Source: Paralichthys olivaceus
Lineage: Eukaryota; Chordata; Actinopteri; Pleuronectiformes; Paralichthyidae
Direction of reading: 5' to 3'
NCBI RefSeq assembly: GCF_024713975.1
Contig: NC_091103.1
Span: 4,468,001-4,532,000, forward strand
Length of the DNA stretch: 64,000 nucleotides
Shown: positions 24,111 through 53,934 of the stretch, one piece after another
How the letters are laid out: every line of letters starts with the position of its first letter
Position numbering within the stretch: the first letter of the stretch is position 1
Notes under the pieces: model-generated
The model's input: only the letters and a program-made list of their open reading frames with translations
Told to the model about the DNA's origin: nothing
Databases searched by the model: none
Made by a program: the position numbers and the translations under genes

Positions 24111-25721
24111 ACATTTTTCACTTGGTATTCATTCAGTCATTTTTAAAAGAATAGAGAAGCAGATGTTTACTTCTAGCTGATTGCCACGGGCTGTTGTACC
24201 AAAGTTCATAACTAAAGCTGTTTGTCAATTCAGGCTTCAACCGGTGAACCCTTCTCAGGCCAACCTACACCAGAATTTCCTAGCGACGAGCTGTCCAGTG
24301 CCTCAACACACCTGAACAGCAAATGGTACATATGTTAAAAAACAATGGGGCATTAATACTTTCTCATCCTGGCTGTTGCTTGGCGACCGCAGTAAGGGCA
24401 GGACGAACTGGTGATGCTGATCGAGGAAATCCTCTGTAAACAAAACCTTCTCGTATCGGTTTGGCCTTCGCAGCCTGTGCACAGCTCATGAAGGATGCTG
24501 CCCCTGAATTGAGACACATATTTCCAGCTGAACTTGAACTTTTAAAGTTTATAAAACCTCCACATGCTATAAATTAAACTTGGACTTTGAAGCGTCAGTG
24601 AAATTATGACTTGGTTGTCGTTCCCTGTGGCCCTGTTTAGGCAGGTTCCCATGAAAGCTGTGGGGGCGGTGATGCAGGATTGAGTGGATGATGTTTTTGG
24701 GCCTGTTCTGGGGTGAAACGTGATGTCTGTTAACACATGGACAGGAAGAGTGTCAGCAGACTGGGATCAAAGCCAGCAGGTAGCCAGTCCTTCAACCTGA
24801 GGCCTCATAGAAACTTTCTGTGCCTGGCACTAACTCCTGTGTGTCTCCCTGGTTGTTTCCAGTCAGACATATTAGAGGCAAGCTGTCCTGATTTACAGAG
24901 TGTGAGTTAAAGCCTGAGGAATGACCTGGCCGGAAAACTTAGGCTGAGAGCAACAGCCATAAATAGATAAACATACCCTTATACAAATTCTCCCATATAA
25001 CGCTGTTAAGAAATGTTTGCTTTCTACCAAATCGACCAAAACCATTAAAAAAAATGTTTTAATGCTACTTGGATATTTAGTGAAATACACCATCACCTTT
25101 AGCCAGCAGCTAATAAGCTTCATTTATGTGAAATTTTTGCAAATGCCATGAATTTCTTGCTGAGAAAGCAGCTTACACAACGATATAATACTATTAATGA
25201 ATCTTATTATGAATACATGACGTGTATCCAACACTACGTGTGAGTCCATCGGTGAGTTTGGAGAACCGTTGTGTTTGCGTCGGTGTTTACTCGCAGGTTG
25301 GTTGTTACTGATTCATTACCTTGGAGGATAAGTTGATTTCATACTTTGTGGCAAAGATTTGTCAGAATAACACCCTTAATAAAGGTTTGGCTTAACTTAT
25401 TCTGGAACGCTGGACAACCTTCAGGGATAGTTTCCAAAAGCAGAAACCACAATCAAAAACAAAGCCAAAAAATCAATAAAAACTCTTTTTTTCATGTTTT
25501 TGTTAGCCACAGATCCTGTTCAGTTGTACCTCACAAAGTCTAAATTTATTTTGCATTCAGGACTTAGTGAAAGGATTTATTACACACATGTCCCATTGGT
25601 GTAGCCCGTTCCAATTGCAATTTAATTAAAAATAATTCAATTTCCTCCACTGTTTTTTCTGCATGTTTAATTATTTTATGTGTATGTGTATTTTGTTTAT
25701 TTGTGTTATGATGTATTTACC

Positions 25722-25724
<3 letters not shown>

Positions 25725-25752
<28 letters not shown>
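25725..25752. repeat. (GT)n microsatellite
   Basis: About 14 GT units. Confidence 0.93.
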
Positions 25753-25834
25753 TTATGGGGGTTTAACAGGGTGCAGACATATTTTCTTTAAAGCGGTGGT
25801 AAACTCAGACCCTCTTTTAAATCTCTGGAACCAG

Positions 25835-25836
<2 letters not shown>

Positions 25837-25882
<46 letters not shown>
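25837..25882. repeat. (GT)n microsatellite
   Basis: About 23 GT units. Confidence 0.97.
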
Positions 25883-25884
<2 letters not shown>

Positions 25885-27233
25885 CCCCTGAGATAGATGT
25901 GTAGGCGGATGTGGATGATGATAGAGGAGACATTAAACCAGACTACAGAGGTACCGTATGTGGTTAAGTCTGGCATCTTTAGCCACACAGTTTCATTATG
26001 TGCATATTAACACACCTATAATTAACAGCTTAATTATAAACAACGTATTCCCTAATGACCATCTGTCAAACATTATTCAGTTAAGTACGCCACTAAATTC
26101 TCCCTCCAAGTTGCCAGCTGTAAAACGAAGCCAAATGTGTTGAAATAAAAAAACCACTGGTGACCTTTCTGGAAAGCAGGGAGGGGACACAGACCATGTT
26201 GATGCATTTTTCCTTCTTGTACCAAAAGAGCTGATTTGAACCCTTTCAATTACAGATACATCAAAAAATGAATTAAAACCGAACTCACTGGGAACCTAAA
26301 CACACAGAGATACACCAGTGTGATAAGAACATACAGAAGCAGACAGGAGCTGTCTTTGCCTGATGTGTATTTTGAATTTTTAGTTTGATTAATGTCCCAT
26401 CCACTAACATGGAGGAGGCGGGGTTATAAACTACACTGCTGCGTCTCGTGTGTGTCTGTTTTTCACACAGTGAGTGCGTCGGCCATTGTGTCCATTGTGT
26501 CCAGTCTGCGTCAGTCCAACTTGAAGAAGTGGCGCTCCCAAGACATTCCTCCGCTCACTCCTCAAGATACTGATGCTGCCGCCCCAGTTGATTTTTTATC
26601 ATTTTTCATTTTACCAGGAAACAAAAGAGTCAGTTAATAAAACTGAGCATTGCATAAAGGATGCAGGCGGAACAGGGAGTTCCCACCTCAGTGCTTTGCC
26701 CATGAGCACTGGCAGTACTTTGTGAGGCATGGGAGAGTGTCTTTATTCTCTCCGTCTGGTTTGAGGATTTAACTGTAGATTTTCTGCTCATGGTCTGGAT
26801 CTGTAGTCGTTAGAACCTTAAAGATATCAGCGAGGAAGTAACGATTATCGTCTTCTCTTTGTGCTCTTTACATTTTGCAGATGTTTGAACTTTGACAGGT
26901 GTGATATATTTAAGGGCATAAGTGTGCTGTAAATCAAAACCCCAAATGTCCTCCAGTCTGCCAAGTGACCTAATTTGCAGTTAATCAGTTGAGGCGAGCT
27001 CTTCTCTCGGAGGAAGCTGCGTACTTATAAATGTCTCTGCAGAATCAACAATTACTTTCACCGGTTTAAGACCAGATGAGAGGAAAATCAAAAGTGTGTG
27101 ACCTTTCCTCCTCTGTAATCACACCGGACGGTTACAACTTCAGCAGTGCACAGAGGGAGCCAGAGAGAAGTAAAACATATGTGGTCATTGTCAAAACAAT
27201 GAAAAAGCTCAACTGGGATTGTGGGAAGCTTTG

Positions 27234-27234
27234 C

Positions 27235-27269
<35 letters not shown>

Positions 27270-27274
27270 GGGAG
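27234..27274. repeat. (AG)n microsatellite, interrupted
   Basis: AG run with two GGG interruptions. Confidence 0.9.
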
Positions 27275-29052
27275 ATATGTATAGTGATGACAGATGAAGT
27301 TTTTCATCTCATACCGCTCTCACTCATGAAGGTCATACCACAGTACCTGCTGACTCACCCTTACTGGAAAGCACTCCTTGTCAAAGTTGTGTCTGTGGAG
27401 CCACATGGGGACTTCCTGGTTGCCCGGAGCAAGATGAGGAATAGTTTCAGTTCATTGTAAATGTAAATCATTAAATTTCAAAACTATAATTTAATGAGTC
27501 ACGTAACGATGACGCAGGTTGAACCTTTATCTTTTCTTCACACACGGGTGATAAAGTTCTGATTTCTCATTACAGATTTTTTTTTTCACAGACGTTGGTA
27601 AACACAACTGTAACATATCACCTCGGACAGTTGATATGACAAACATGTCAGCAGACAGATGTGTGATTCATCAGACACAAGGCGACATTAGTTCTCATCT
27701 ACAGTCTGGTTTCTGTTCTCCCAACAGGTTTAAGTCCAGTGATAGTTTTTTTTTAACAATCATTTCCACACTTGTGGCAACACATTCTTCATTAGTAGAC
27801 ATGTAAACTGTCGGTGGATGGCAAAACTGTGCAACTGCAGCAAATTGTAAAAAGATATTAACATTGAACAGTTTAGTTAAATATTATTAACCCTCAGTTC
27901 AAAATGTCAGATCACTGTGGATGGAAATGTGCTGCATTTCAACAACAACAAAAAAATGACGGTCCTGTCGAGGTTTTCAAAGCAGAACTCAGAGACAAAA
28001 ATAGTTTCACAAGGTTTATTCTAGAAATTCTTTAAGTTTAAAGTGATGTTGCTGAGCCTCGGTAAATCGAGAACAGGCAGATAAACCACGAACTGAGTCA
28101 AGAGTTTGTACCAAACAGGTGAAGTCCATCCAGAGAGCAGGTCGGGCAGAGACTTGGCTCAATGTGTTGTAGAGAAAAGTGTGAAAGTGATTGTTTAAAC
28201 AAAACTGCAGTCAGACACGGCGCTGCTTCTTTGACTTGTGTTCTGAAGCTGGCAGTAACAGTGATGTTCTCTCCGACACGTCTGTTTGTGTTGGCAGGTG
28301 ACTGAATTATGTCAGAACTTGATCTGATTGCTCGTTGCCCCTGTCAGCCAAAGCAAACAGTCATTTCTAAGCAGCTGACAACATAAATGAAAGAATGACA
28401 ATTTTGACGACTGGGTTTGTCAAGTTATCCCAGTGATGTTGAGGCTCGTTGAAAAGAAAAAGGTGTAAAGAGGAAGTCGGCTTAGTAATTTTGCTGCTGC
28501 ACAGAAACATGCCTCTGATAGGTTGACAGCTGTGGTGAGTGTATATGATATGTTCATATTTTTTCACATTCCTAAAACATACACAAAATATACAAATAAC
28601 GACATTAAAAAAATCTCGCAGGAAAATGTAAACTAAAAAAAATGCCACTGACACACCGCAGACCCCCCCCGCCCCCGACAGATACACACTGCAAAAGGAG
28701 CTTGACGTGCATTGAGAGTGAATTCTGAGCCTCTGTAACTGATTCCTTCTCTTCATTGACTGAAGCAGTCGACATCTTTAGGCTCACAAGAGAGAGAGAG
28801 GGAGTCAGGAGTATTCCAAAGTGCAGCGATTGTTTTTATCACGTCTGTCATCTCAGCTGATGCTGCTCGTTTTTAGTTACGACACTGCCGTCCATTTTCT
28901 ATAACCTCAGGTGAAGCTGATACCTGTGACCTCTGACCTCCACAGTGCTTTGCTGCCGTATGCACTATCCCCAGCACACTCACATAAAACACAGTGAGCC
29001 ACCCCCCCCACCCCCCCACCCCCTCCTCATCTTCTTACTCTCCCTTTTTCTG

Positions 29053-29053
<1 letters not shown>

Positions 29054-29113
<60 letters not shown>
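29054..29113. repeat. (CA)n microsatellite
   Basis: About 30 CA units, preceded by C-rich runs at about 28998-29030. Confidence 0.97.
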
Positions 29114-29115
<2 letters not shown>

Positions 29116-29179
29116 CTGTTGACAGTAAGCAGGAGGGTGGAATGTTGAAGTATTTACATGAGTCTGTCTGCTACATGGG

Positions 29180-29194
29180 CACACACCACATACA

Positions 29195-29239
<45 letters not shown>
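29180..29239. repeat. (CA)n microsatellite, interrupted
   Basis: CA run with CATA interruptions at its start. Confidence 0.93.
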
Positions 29240-30289
29240 CCACAATTGCTATCTAGTGTGGAATGTTTGCTCTGTTGGGGTCCTGTTACGATGGGGGGAG
29301 GGTGGTGGTCCTCAGCCGCCAGGTTGTCTTTCTGTGTCTCTCCTGTTATCAAAGACAATACAAAGGATCAGAAATATGAAAAGAGGGAGACAGTGGAAGC
29401 TTAACTCATATGAACCCTCTAGTTTTTACACTCATGATCTGTGGTACGTATGAAACTCGATATGAAAAATAAAGCCACATGTGAAAATTGCACATCATGC
29501 TTTTCTATAACTTTTCTTTTTTTATCTGCCTGTGGCTGTTTTCCACACAGCTTGGTTTTGAACCCAACACTACATCACAGGGTGAAATGTTGTCTCTCGA
29601 CTTGTTGCAGTGTTTGTCTTATAAAATAGCCTGAGAGCGAGGAGTCGGAAAGATCGTGACAGAGAGGGAGAATTACAGAAGGAGACCAGCGAGACACAGA
29701 GGGGTCAGGAGAGGGAAGAAAAAGTTTCTCTAAAACAATTTTAAGATTGTGTTGAGTCATCGCTCTTTAAGGGACATTTATCGGAAATGTTTGCACTTTA
29801 TTCTAGAGCAAACATTTATTGTGTCTGATGAAGACACGTTTGTTTTACTGGGCGAGATGCAGGACAGTTCCCATTACAGCGGGATGACAAAAGTCACTAT
29901 AAGTTTAGATTTAGAGGAAAGAGAACATTTTATTAAAATCATGGGAGTGTATATGTAATTTCTATTTCTATTTTAATGTATAAATCATTTTAATTGAATA
30001 GTTAACTATAGCTCATATGGAGAACATACATCTGGACCCTCAACAAGCAATCACCTTCTGAATAAAACCAACAACCTCAAATCAAATGTCAACATTTGGC
30101 AATAGAGGATTAAAGCTGCACTTCTTCTGGGACACTTGGAGGCAGAAGAACAAACTGTAACACAACACTGAAATGTTAACACCTCAACACAACTCATGGC
30201 TAACATGTTAACAAAAGGAACAAAATCACAGCATTTGAAACAAATCATTTAAACTACAGGACGTAAAAAAACAAAACGTATTTATAATG

Positions 30290-30480
30290 TACTGTGTTTA
30301 TAATGTACTGTATTTATAAGGTGCTTTTCTAGACATTTCAACCACTCAAAGAACTTTACTGCACAAGACACATTCACACTAACATTCATATTTTCTACCA
30401 CATTCTGTCGGCACAGTATCGAACCACCGACCTTCTGAGTGGATGATCCGCTCTTTAGCTCCTCATTCACACCCGCCTGA
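30290..30480. repeat. Dispersed repeat, CGAACCACCGACCTTCTGA type
   Basis: GGTGCTTTTCTAGACATTTC, AACCACTCAAAGAACTTTAC, CACATTCACACTAACATTCA and CGAACCACCGACCTTCTGAG keep the order of the fish repeat also seen near 22620-22830. It starts beside a short duplication of TTTATAATGTACTGT. Confidence 0.75.
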
Positions 30481-30629
30481 TATATCACCTGACATATGTG
30501 CAATGATCCACACTCATTCACTCAGCAGCCTCAGTGTTTTCTACTTTACCTCACCCATTGTTTTCTTATATAACAATCTGTTTCCATACATGTATTGACA
30601 TTAACGTGAGGAAAAGAGCAGGAGAACAC

Positions 30630-30870
30630 ACACTGGAGGAGAGGAGGAGGAGGAGGAAGAAGTGCAGAAAGAAGTGGAGTAAGAAAAGAGAAGAGGAGGG
30701 GAGGGGATTTATTCCAATAGTTTACACAAGGATGTAAAAGCTCCCCAGTCCGCCTCCCTCCTTCCCTCCCCTCCCCTCCCCTCGCATTTACTACTCTTCC
30801 CATGTTGTTTCTCCCCTCCACCACTGACACCACCCTCCTCCTTTATCCCTCCCTCTCTCCTCCCTCTTCT
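30630..30870. repeat. Adjacent purine-rich and pyrimidine-rich tracts upstream of smtnl2
   Basis: About 30630-30712 is almost all G and A (GGAGGAGGAGGAAGAAG, GAGGGGAGGGG). After a 25-base break, 30745-30870 is almost all C and T (CTCCCTCCTTCCCTCCCCTC). The tracts lie directly upstream of the predicted promoter. Confidence 0.85.
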
Positions 30871-30897
30871 GGGCCAGAGGAGCGACCAACCTGAGCC

Positions 30898-30988
30898 TTT
30901 AAAACAAACCGGCAGCACAGACTCACACATGACGCACAGAGCTGCTCAGCGCTGAGGGAACTGAGCGGCACAGCAGAGCAGAGCTGAG
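30898..30988 (+). promoter_or_regulatory. Putative smtnl2 core promoter and 5' noncoding exon
   Basis: TTTAAAA at 30898-30904 could act as a TATA element. It is followed by GC-richer sequence ending in a good donor, GAG|GTAGGT, after 30988. Splicing to the acceptor before 31374 would place the ATG at 31646 in the second exon. The transcription start was not determined. Confidence 0.45.
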
Positions 30989-31009
30989 GTAGGTTGGTTG
31001 GTTGGTTGT

Positions 31010-31042
<33 letters not shown>

Positions 31043-31043
31043 T
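31010..31043. repeat. (AGC)n trinucleotide repeat
   Basis: About 11 AGC/CAG units start 22 bases after the predicted noncoding-exon donor of smtnl2, preceded by four GGTT units. Confidence 0.95.
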
Positions 31044-31645
31044 GTGGGTGGAGATGACCTCACTGCTGTGTTTTATGGCACTTACACAAACATGAAGCAT
31101 AAGTGGCTGGAAGAGATGCATGATTTGTTTCCGTCATCCGGCTCCTTCCTGCAGCAGAGTCAGAGCAGTTGTGTTTGAATCTGGTGATGATGTCTTTATT
31201 TGGAGATTCTGAATGAAGCCATTTTTGTACGAGCTTTGATTTTACTGTTGCTCTCTAGGTTTTTTCACGACAGAACGTGACCTGTGACTTAAACGTAACT
31301 GTGATGGTTCTTTTAAGGGTTTGACAGCTGCTCCCGAGCTAAAGGTCAAGTCGTGTCCCCTTTGTGCTTTCAGACAGAAGACACAGGGAGGCATCTGTAA
31401 AGCTCACGGAAGGAGGAGCAGCCTGGGACGTCCCAAGACGGAGCTGAAGTAGTGGAGATAGAACAGAACAGACCTTTGCCCCCCTCCTGCAAACTTTCAC
31501 CCCTCTGACTCTTGTCCGTCTGTCCCCACCCCCTCCAGCCAAACCCTCAGCACACTGACTGAAGCCACACATTCTCCAGCGTCCAGAGGATCTAACAGAC
31601 ACAGAGGCTGTCTCTCCTGTCCCCAGAGGGTCACCAGAGGTACAG

Positions 31646-50022
<18,377 letters not shown>

Positions 50023-50531
50023 AGCTCAAACATCGGGGATCTCCTTTCCTGCACGGTTCTCCTTTTACACTCAAACAGTTTCAGCCTCCACCAGCAGCAG
50101 AGGGTTCTTCATTCTCACCCCTCAGCTGGAGGTGCAGGGACAGAGCTGGTTTGGTAGCACTTTGAAAAGACTATGCTGTCCCCTGGTGGTGGATCAGCAG
50201 ACACTGCTCCGGAAAGAGTGCTCGCAGATGAGAAACCGTCTCACGGGGAGAACACAGTGTATTAGTGTGTGTGTACAGTCCAATGCTGTTTTGTATGTGT
50301 GTGTTTGTGTGTGTGTAGATGAGATATATTGGACAAAGGGTTGAAATCTTGATCTGTTGTGTAAATCACCACAAAATGTTGTGTGTCAATATTATCCTTG
50401 TACACTGCAACAATGGAGTTGATGCGTCAGTGTTACTGGCATTCTTTGTGAAAGACACTTGACTATGAATTCCCTCACCATTACGTAAAAAAGCCTCCAC
50501 ACACACGGGGCAGAATATCTTATGACAAGAA

Positions 50532-50537
50532 AATAAA
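50532..50537 (+). other. Polyadenylation signal of smtnl2
   Basis: AATAAA 510 bases after the stop codon; another lies at about 50609. The first is the likelier signal. Confidence 0.45.
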
Positions 50538-50555
50538 GGATTGCTGAGTGATATT

Positions 50556-51467
50556 TACATCATGATATTGTGTCACTGAGATGGGGATGAGAGACAGGAA
50601 CTGAAATCAATAAACTGTGCTGTTTGACAAATAAATGCAGATATTGTGTTCATGGAAATCAGGCAAGAGGAAAATGAAAATGTGGATCAACACAGAATGA
50701 TTTTTGGCCTCAACAATTAAAATTAATAGCTTGTGTCACGCTGACTGAGTTATGAGAATTTTTGGTCAAATTGTGTTGAGCAGTGCAAGAACATTAAGTG
50801 AGTTAAAGGAGCCTTTTCCTTTCACAGAGAGATTACGACACCGACAGCTGACATCTTGTAGTAAATATAGAAGTGAGGTCAGCCTGGTGCTTTTCACTGA
50901 AGTATCATAAGCTCACCACAACATATTTCTCTGTCCAACATGTGAGTTATAAACCACACAACCTTGTGCTTTATTAGGGCATTTGACTCTGCAAACATGA
51001 AAGCATCATCACTTTCATGACACACAAGTGAAGTAAATTTCTTAATCCTATCTCTATTTCAGTATTTGGATAATTTTTTCAAATTTTTTATGATTATGAC
51101 AATTCAAAAGCAAATCAAAAACAAATTAAATTAAATTTGCCATATTTTCACATCCAACCACATTCACGGTTTTAAGTGAGACCCTTAACAACATGTGGCC
51201 TATCATTCTGGTAACTGTATGTAAATGAAATAATTAAGCAATTAATGAATTAATATAGTGTGCAAATGTATTATCATTATTTGTATTATTATTATTATTT
51301 CCTTGATATGTGATCTGTAATTATACACACGATTTATTAAGCAGGAAACACAAAACCCTCAAAAGTCTTTAGAGTCTTGAGGACGACTTGATGTAAAATA
51401 CAGACAGAGGTGAATAACACCTGGATCTGCAGGGCGGTGGGTGTGGGAGGTCTCCCTCTGATCAGGC
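50556..51467. other. Intergenic stretch between smtnl2 and sebox
   Basis: AT-rich, about 0.9 kb. I see no gene. It should contain upstream control sequence of sebox, but no site could be assigned with confidence. Confidence 0.5.
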
Positions 51468-51473
51468 TATAAG
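51468..51473 (+). promoter_or_regulatory. TATA box of sebox
   Basis: TATAAG lies in GGCTATAAGAAG, 80 bases before the sebox ATG and downstream of a G-rich GGTGGGTGTGGGAGG stretch. Position and context suit a core promoter with a 50-60 base 5' UTR. Confidence 0.6.
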
Positions 51474-51552
51474 AAGTGGAAACTCCTCCTCTTGTTGGAG
51501 CAGTTGATGTATGAGTGAGTGTCTGTGTGCATGTGTGTGTCTGTCTGTGATA

Positions 51553-53698
51553 ATGGCCCTGTTCATGGATCCAGACTTCTCTGTGCTCAAGCAGAACCAG
51601 CAGAAAGACATGATGGATTTTAAAGCGTTATTTGGAGAACAGGATCACTGTAAAGGTAAGTTATTATTATGATGATGATGATTATCAGTAATCATTTTAG
51701 AGTGTATAAACATGGGTTGTTATTAATAGTTGTATGTATAATAATAATATAATAAACTTGATATATATATACTACTTTTTAAAAACAGAGTTTACAAAGT
51801 GCTTTGACAATAAAGCAAGAAAAGTAAATTAAGACTTGAACAAGTAAAAGCAGTAAAATGTCCATATTGTTATTATTTATTTTCTATAAGTGCATGTTCT
51901 GCTATCAAAATTCAATGAATCACTGATAATGAGACTCTTTTCAAAGATATATTTATCTTAATAATAATTACATCTACATAAAATATTACAAAATTAAAAT
52001 TACTTTTCGTTGTGATGATACTTATTAATATTCTTGTGACACATTTTGAAGCATCTTCGATAAACATGACGTTAATCAAACAAAAATGAATAAAAGCATA
52101 AAAATATCCTTTAAATAGCCAATGGGCTGAGCATCGTAAAGCCTACCGTGTGCACAATTATTACACCACCTGAAAACTTTAACATAAAATGAATTCAAGG
52201 TGCTCTTTTTAATTTGTAAAATTAATTATATAATTTAAAAAAGAACAATTTCATGATTCATTAGCAAAATTGTTTATTTCAATCGCCTGCAAACGCCTTA
52301 AAACATGTCCTCGCCCATCGACCGTCTCCTGCCTCCTCCTGCTTCTTATATTGGACATCATGCAGTATTTCATGTGATGGTTACCTGTGACAGTGTCCCT
52401 CTCCTGTGTGGGCTCGGTAGAAGACGCCGGGTCCTCTCCGGAGCCGGAGCGCGCCGCGGGCTGCCTGGAGACGCAGAGGAAGAGGAAGAGGACCATCTTC
52501 AGCCGAGCGCAGCTGTCGGAGCTGGAGCAGGCCTTCAACGTCACCCCGTACCCCGACATCACCCTGAGGGAGAGGCTGGCTGCACACACACACCTGCCCG
52601 AGAGCAAGATACAGGTCCGAAACCTACACACGTACATTTACTAACTGTATTAAAACATTACAGGTCGTTGGTGTGAATAATGAATGTTGCTCATCAACTT
52701 CTTCAGTAGAAGAAATACTGTTTTTATTCACATTTATATATTAAGTGGCTGTGATTAATATTTGTACAGGCTGCTAATTATTGATTAAACAACTATACTT
52801 GCTGGTTTTATTTTTCAGCTTTAACATTTCTGGTTTATGTTTGTTTCCGCCGTCACTCGCTGACATTACTTTGGGTTTGAATATCGACCTCAAAACCTGA
52901 GAATGACCTGAGCCGTGCATTACTTTGCTGCATGAACGAGGGTGAAACCAAAAGTTAACTTCACATGACCCCCATTTTCCACAGGTGTGGTTCCAAAACA
53001 GAAGAGCCCGAAGTATCAAGACCGGCCGACTCCCCAGGTCTGCCACCAAGCCTGTCCAGCGAGGGAGTGTTGCTGCGGAGCCCTCCCCTGCACCCATGAC
53101 CCCCATCTTCTCCACCCCAGCCACCCTGCAAGACATATTCAGACAAGAGCAGAGCCACCACTCTGAGGACGTTCCGCACACGTACTCCGACTGGTTCCAA
53201 ATCTACAGCAACCCCGTATCGTCCCCGCCGTCCTCCTCAACCCTCCAACAGCAGCCCAACACCCAACATCCGGCCTCCTCCAAAGCCTCGGAGCCTCGTC
53301 CCTGGGAGGAGGAGCACCACCGACAGCAGCACTTGACCCCAGCGCTCCCTGGATTTATTCCCAGTTCATTTCCCCAGCCCATCAGCCGGCAGCCCCACCA
53401 CTCCGCCTCGGCCCGCTCGTATCAGGCTTTCAGGAGCTTCAAGCCCCAGAGCCTGGTTCCAGCTGGGGCTCACCAGGCTATGTATGGAGGCAGCACTGGA
53501 GGTGGAGGACATGCCTCTGTGGACCAGGTAGTCCCCTCTCACCCGCAGCCAGTGTACTGGGAGGTAGCTCAGGGCCAAGGACCTCACCACCATCACCACC
53601 ACCACCACCACCCGCAAATGGGACCACAGACGTCCATGGGATACATCTCAGACCTGATCTACAACGCTGCTATTGTCACTAACTTTCTTGAATTCTGA
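51553..53698 (+). CDS. sebox: SEBOX paired-like homeobox transcription factor
   Basis: Three coding exons: 51553-51655, 52421-52614 and 52985-53698 (TGA 53696-53698), 1011 nt, 336 residues. The homeodomain lies at about 54-113, [20 protein letters not shown] through [15 protein letters not shown]. Glutamine is at homeodomain position 50 in the WFQNRRA recognition helix, and the third exon starts at GTG TGG in that helix. The tail is Pro/Ser/His-rich with a ten-histidine run and ends [16 protein letters not shown], echoing the SDLIYALAIVVN end I recall from human SEBOX. The zebrafish orthologue, also called mezzo, is a Nodal target in mesendoderm formation. Human SEBOX is next to TMEM199, as here. 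An alternative in-frame acceptor before 52394 would add nine residues; I prefer 52421 for its better pyrimidine tract. Confidence 0.88.
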
Positions 53699-53913
53699 CT
53701 GTGGAGCATTAGCTGTGGGATGTGTTCAATCAACGCTCTCTTTTCTGTCGTGATCCCTTGTACTTGCTTTTAAAACACTCTCTGTGTGTCCAACTTCCCT
53801 TCATCTGCTTCAAACAAACCTTTATATGTAGAGTCGTTGTGTTGTTGTTGCTGCTTCATCCTGTGTCATCATTTTCTTACATGTTTTTCAGATATGTGCT
53901 GCACAATTTAGGG

Positions 53914-53919
53914 AATAAA
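53914..53919 (+). other. Polyadenylation signal of sebox
   Basis: AATAAA 216 bases after the stop codon, within GGGAATAAATTGATT. Confidence 0.55.
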
Positions 53920-53934
53920 TTGATTTTATTTCAC

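Larger units (their letters stand above)
11925..30880. other. About 19 kb intergenic region without a supported gene
   Basis: No conserved reading frame, convincing exon pair or RNA gene was seen on either strand. The stretch holds many GT/CA microsatellites, a Tc1/mariner relic, a LINE scrap and several dispersed repeats, listed separately. Long open frames here translate microsatellites or repeats. Distal enhancers of the flanking genes could be present but cannot be read from one sequence. Confidence 0.6.

Noticed and set aside
28367-28756. 129-codon open frame on the minus strand with hydrophobic stretches.
   Set aside because: No family resemblance, no splice context and no neighbouring exon; hydrophobicity follows from T-rich sequence.
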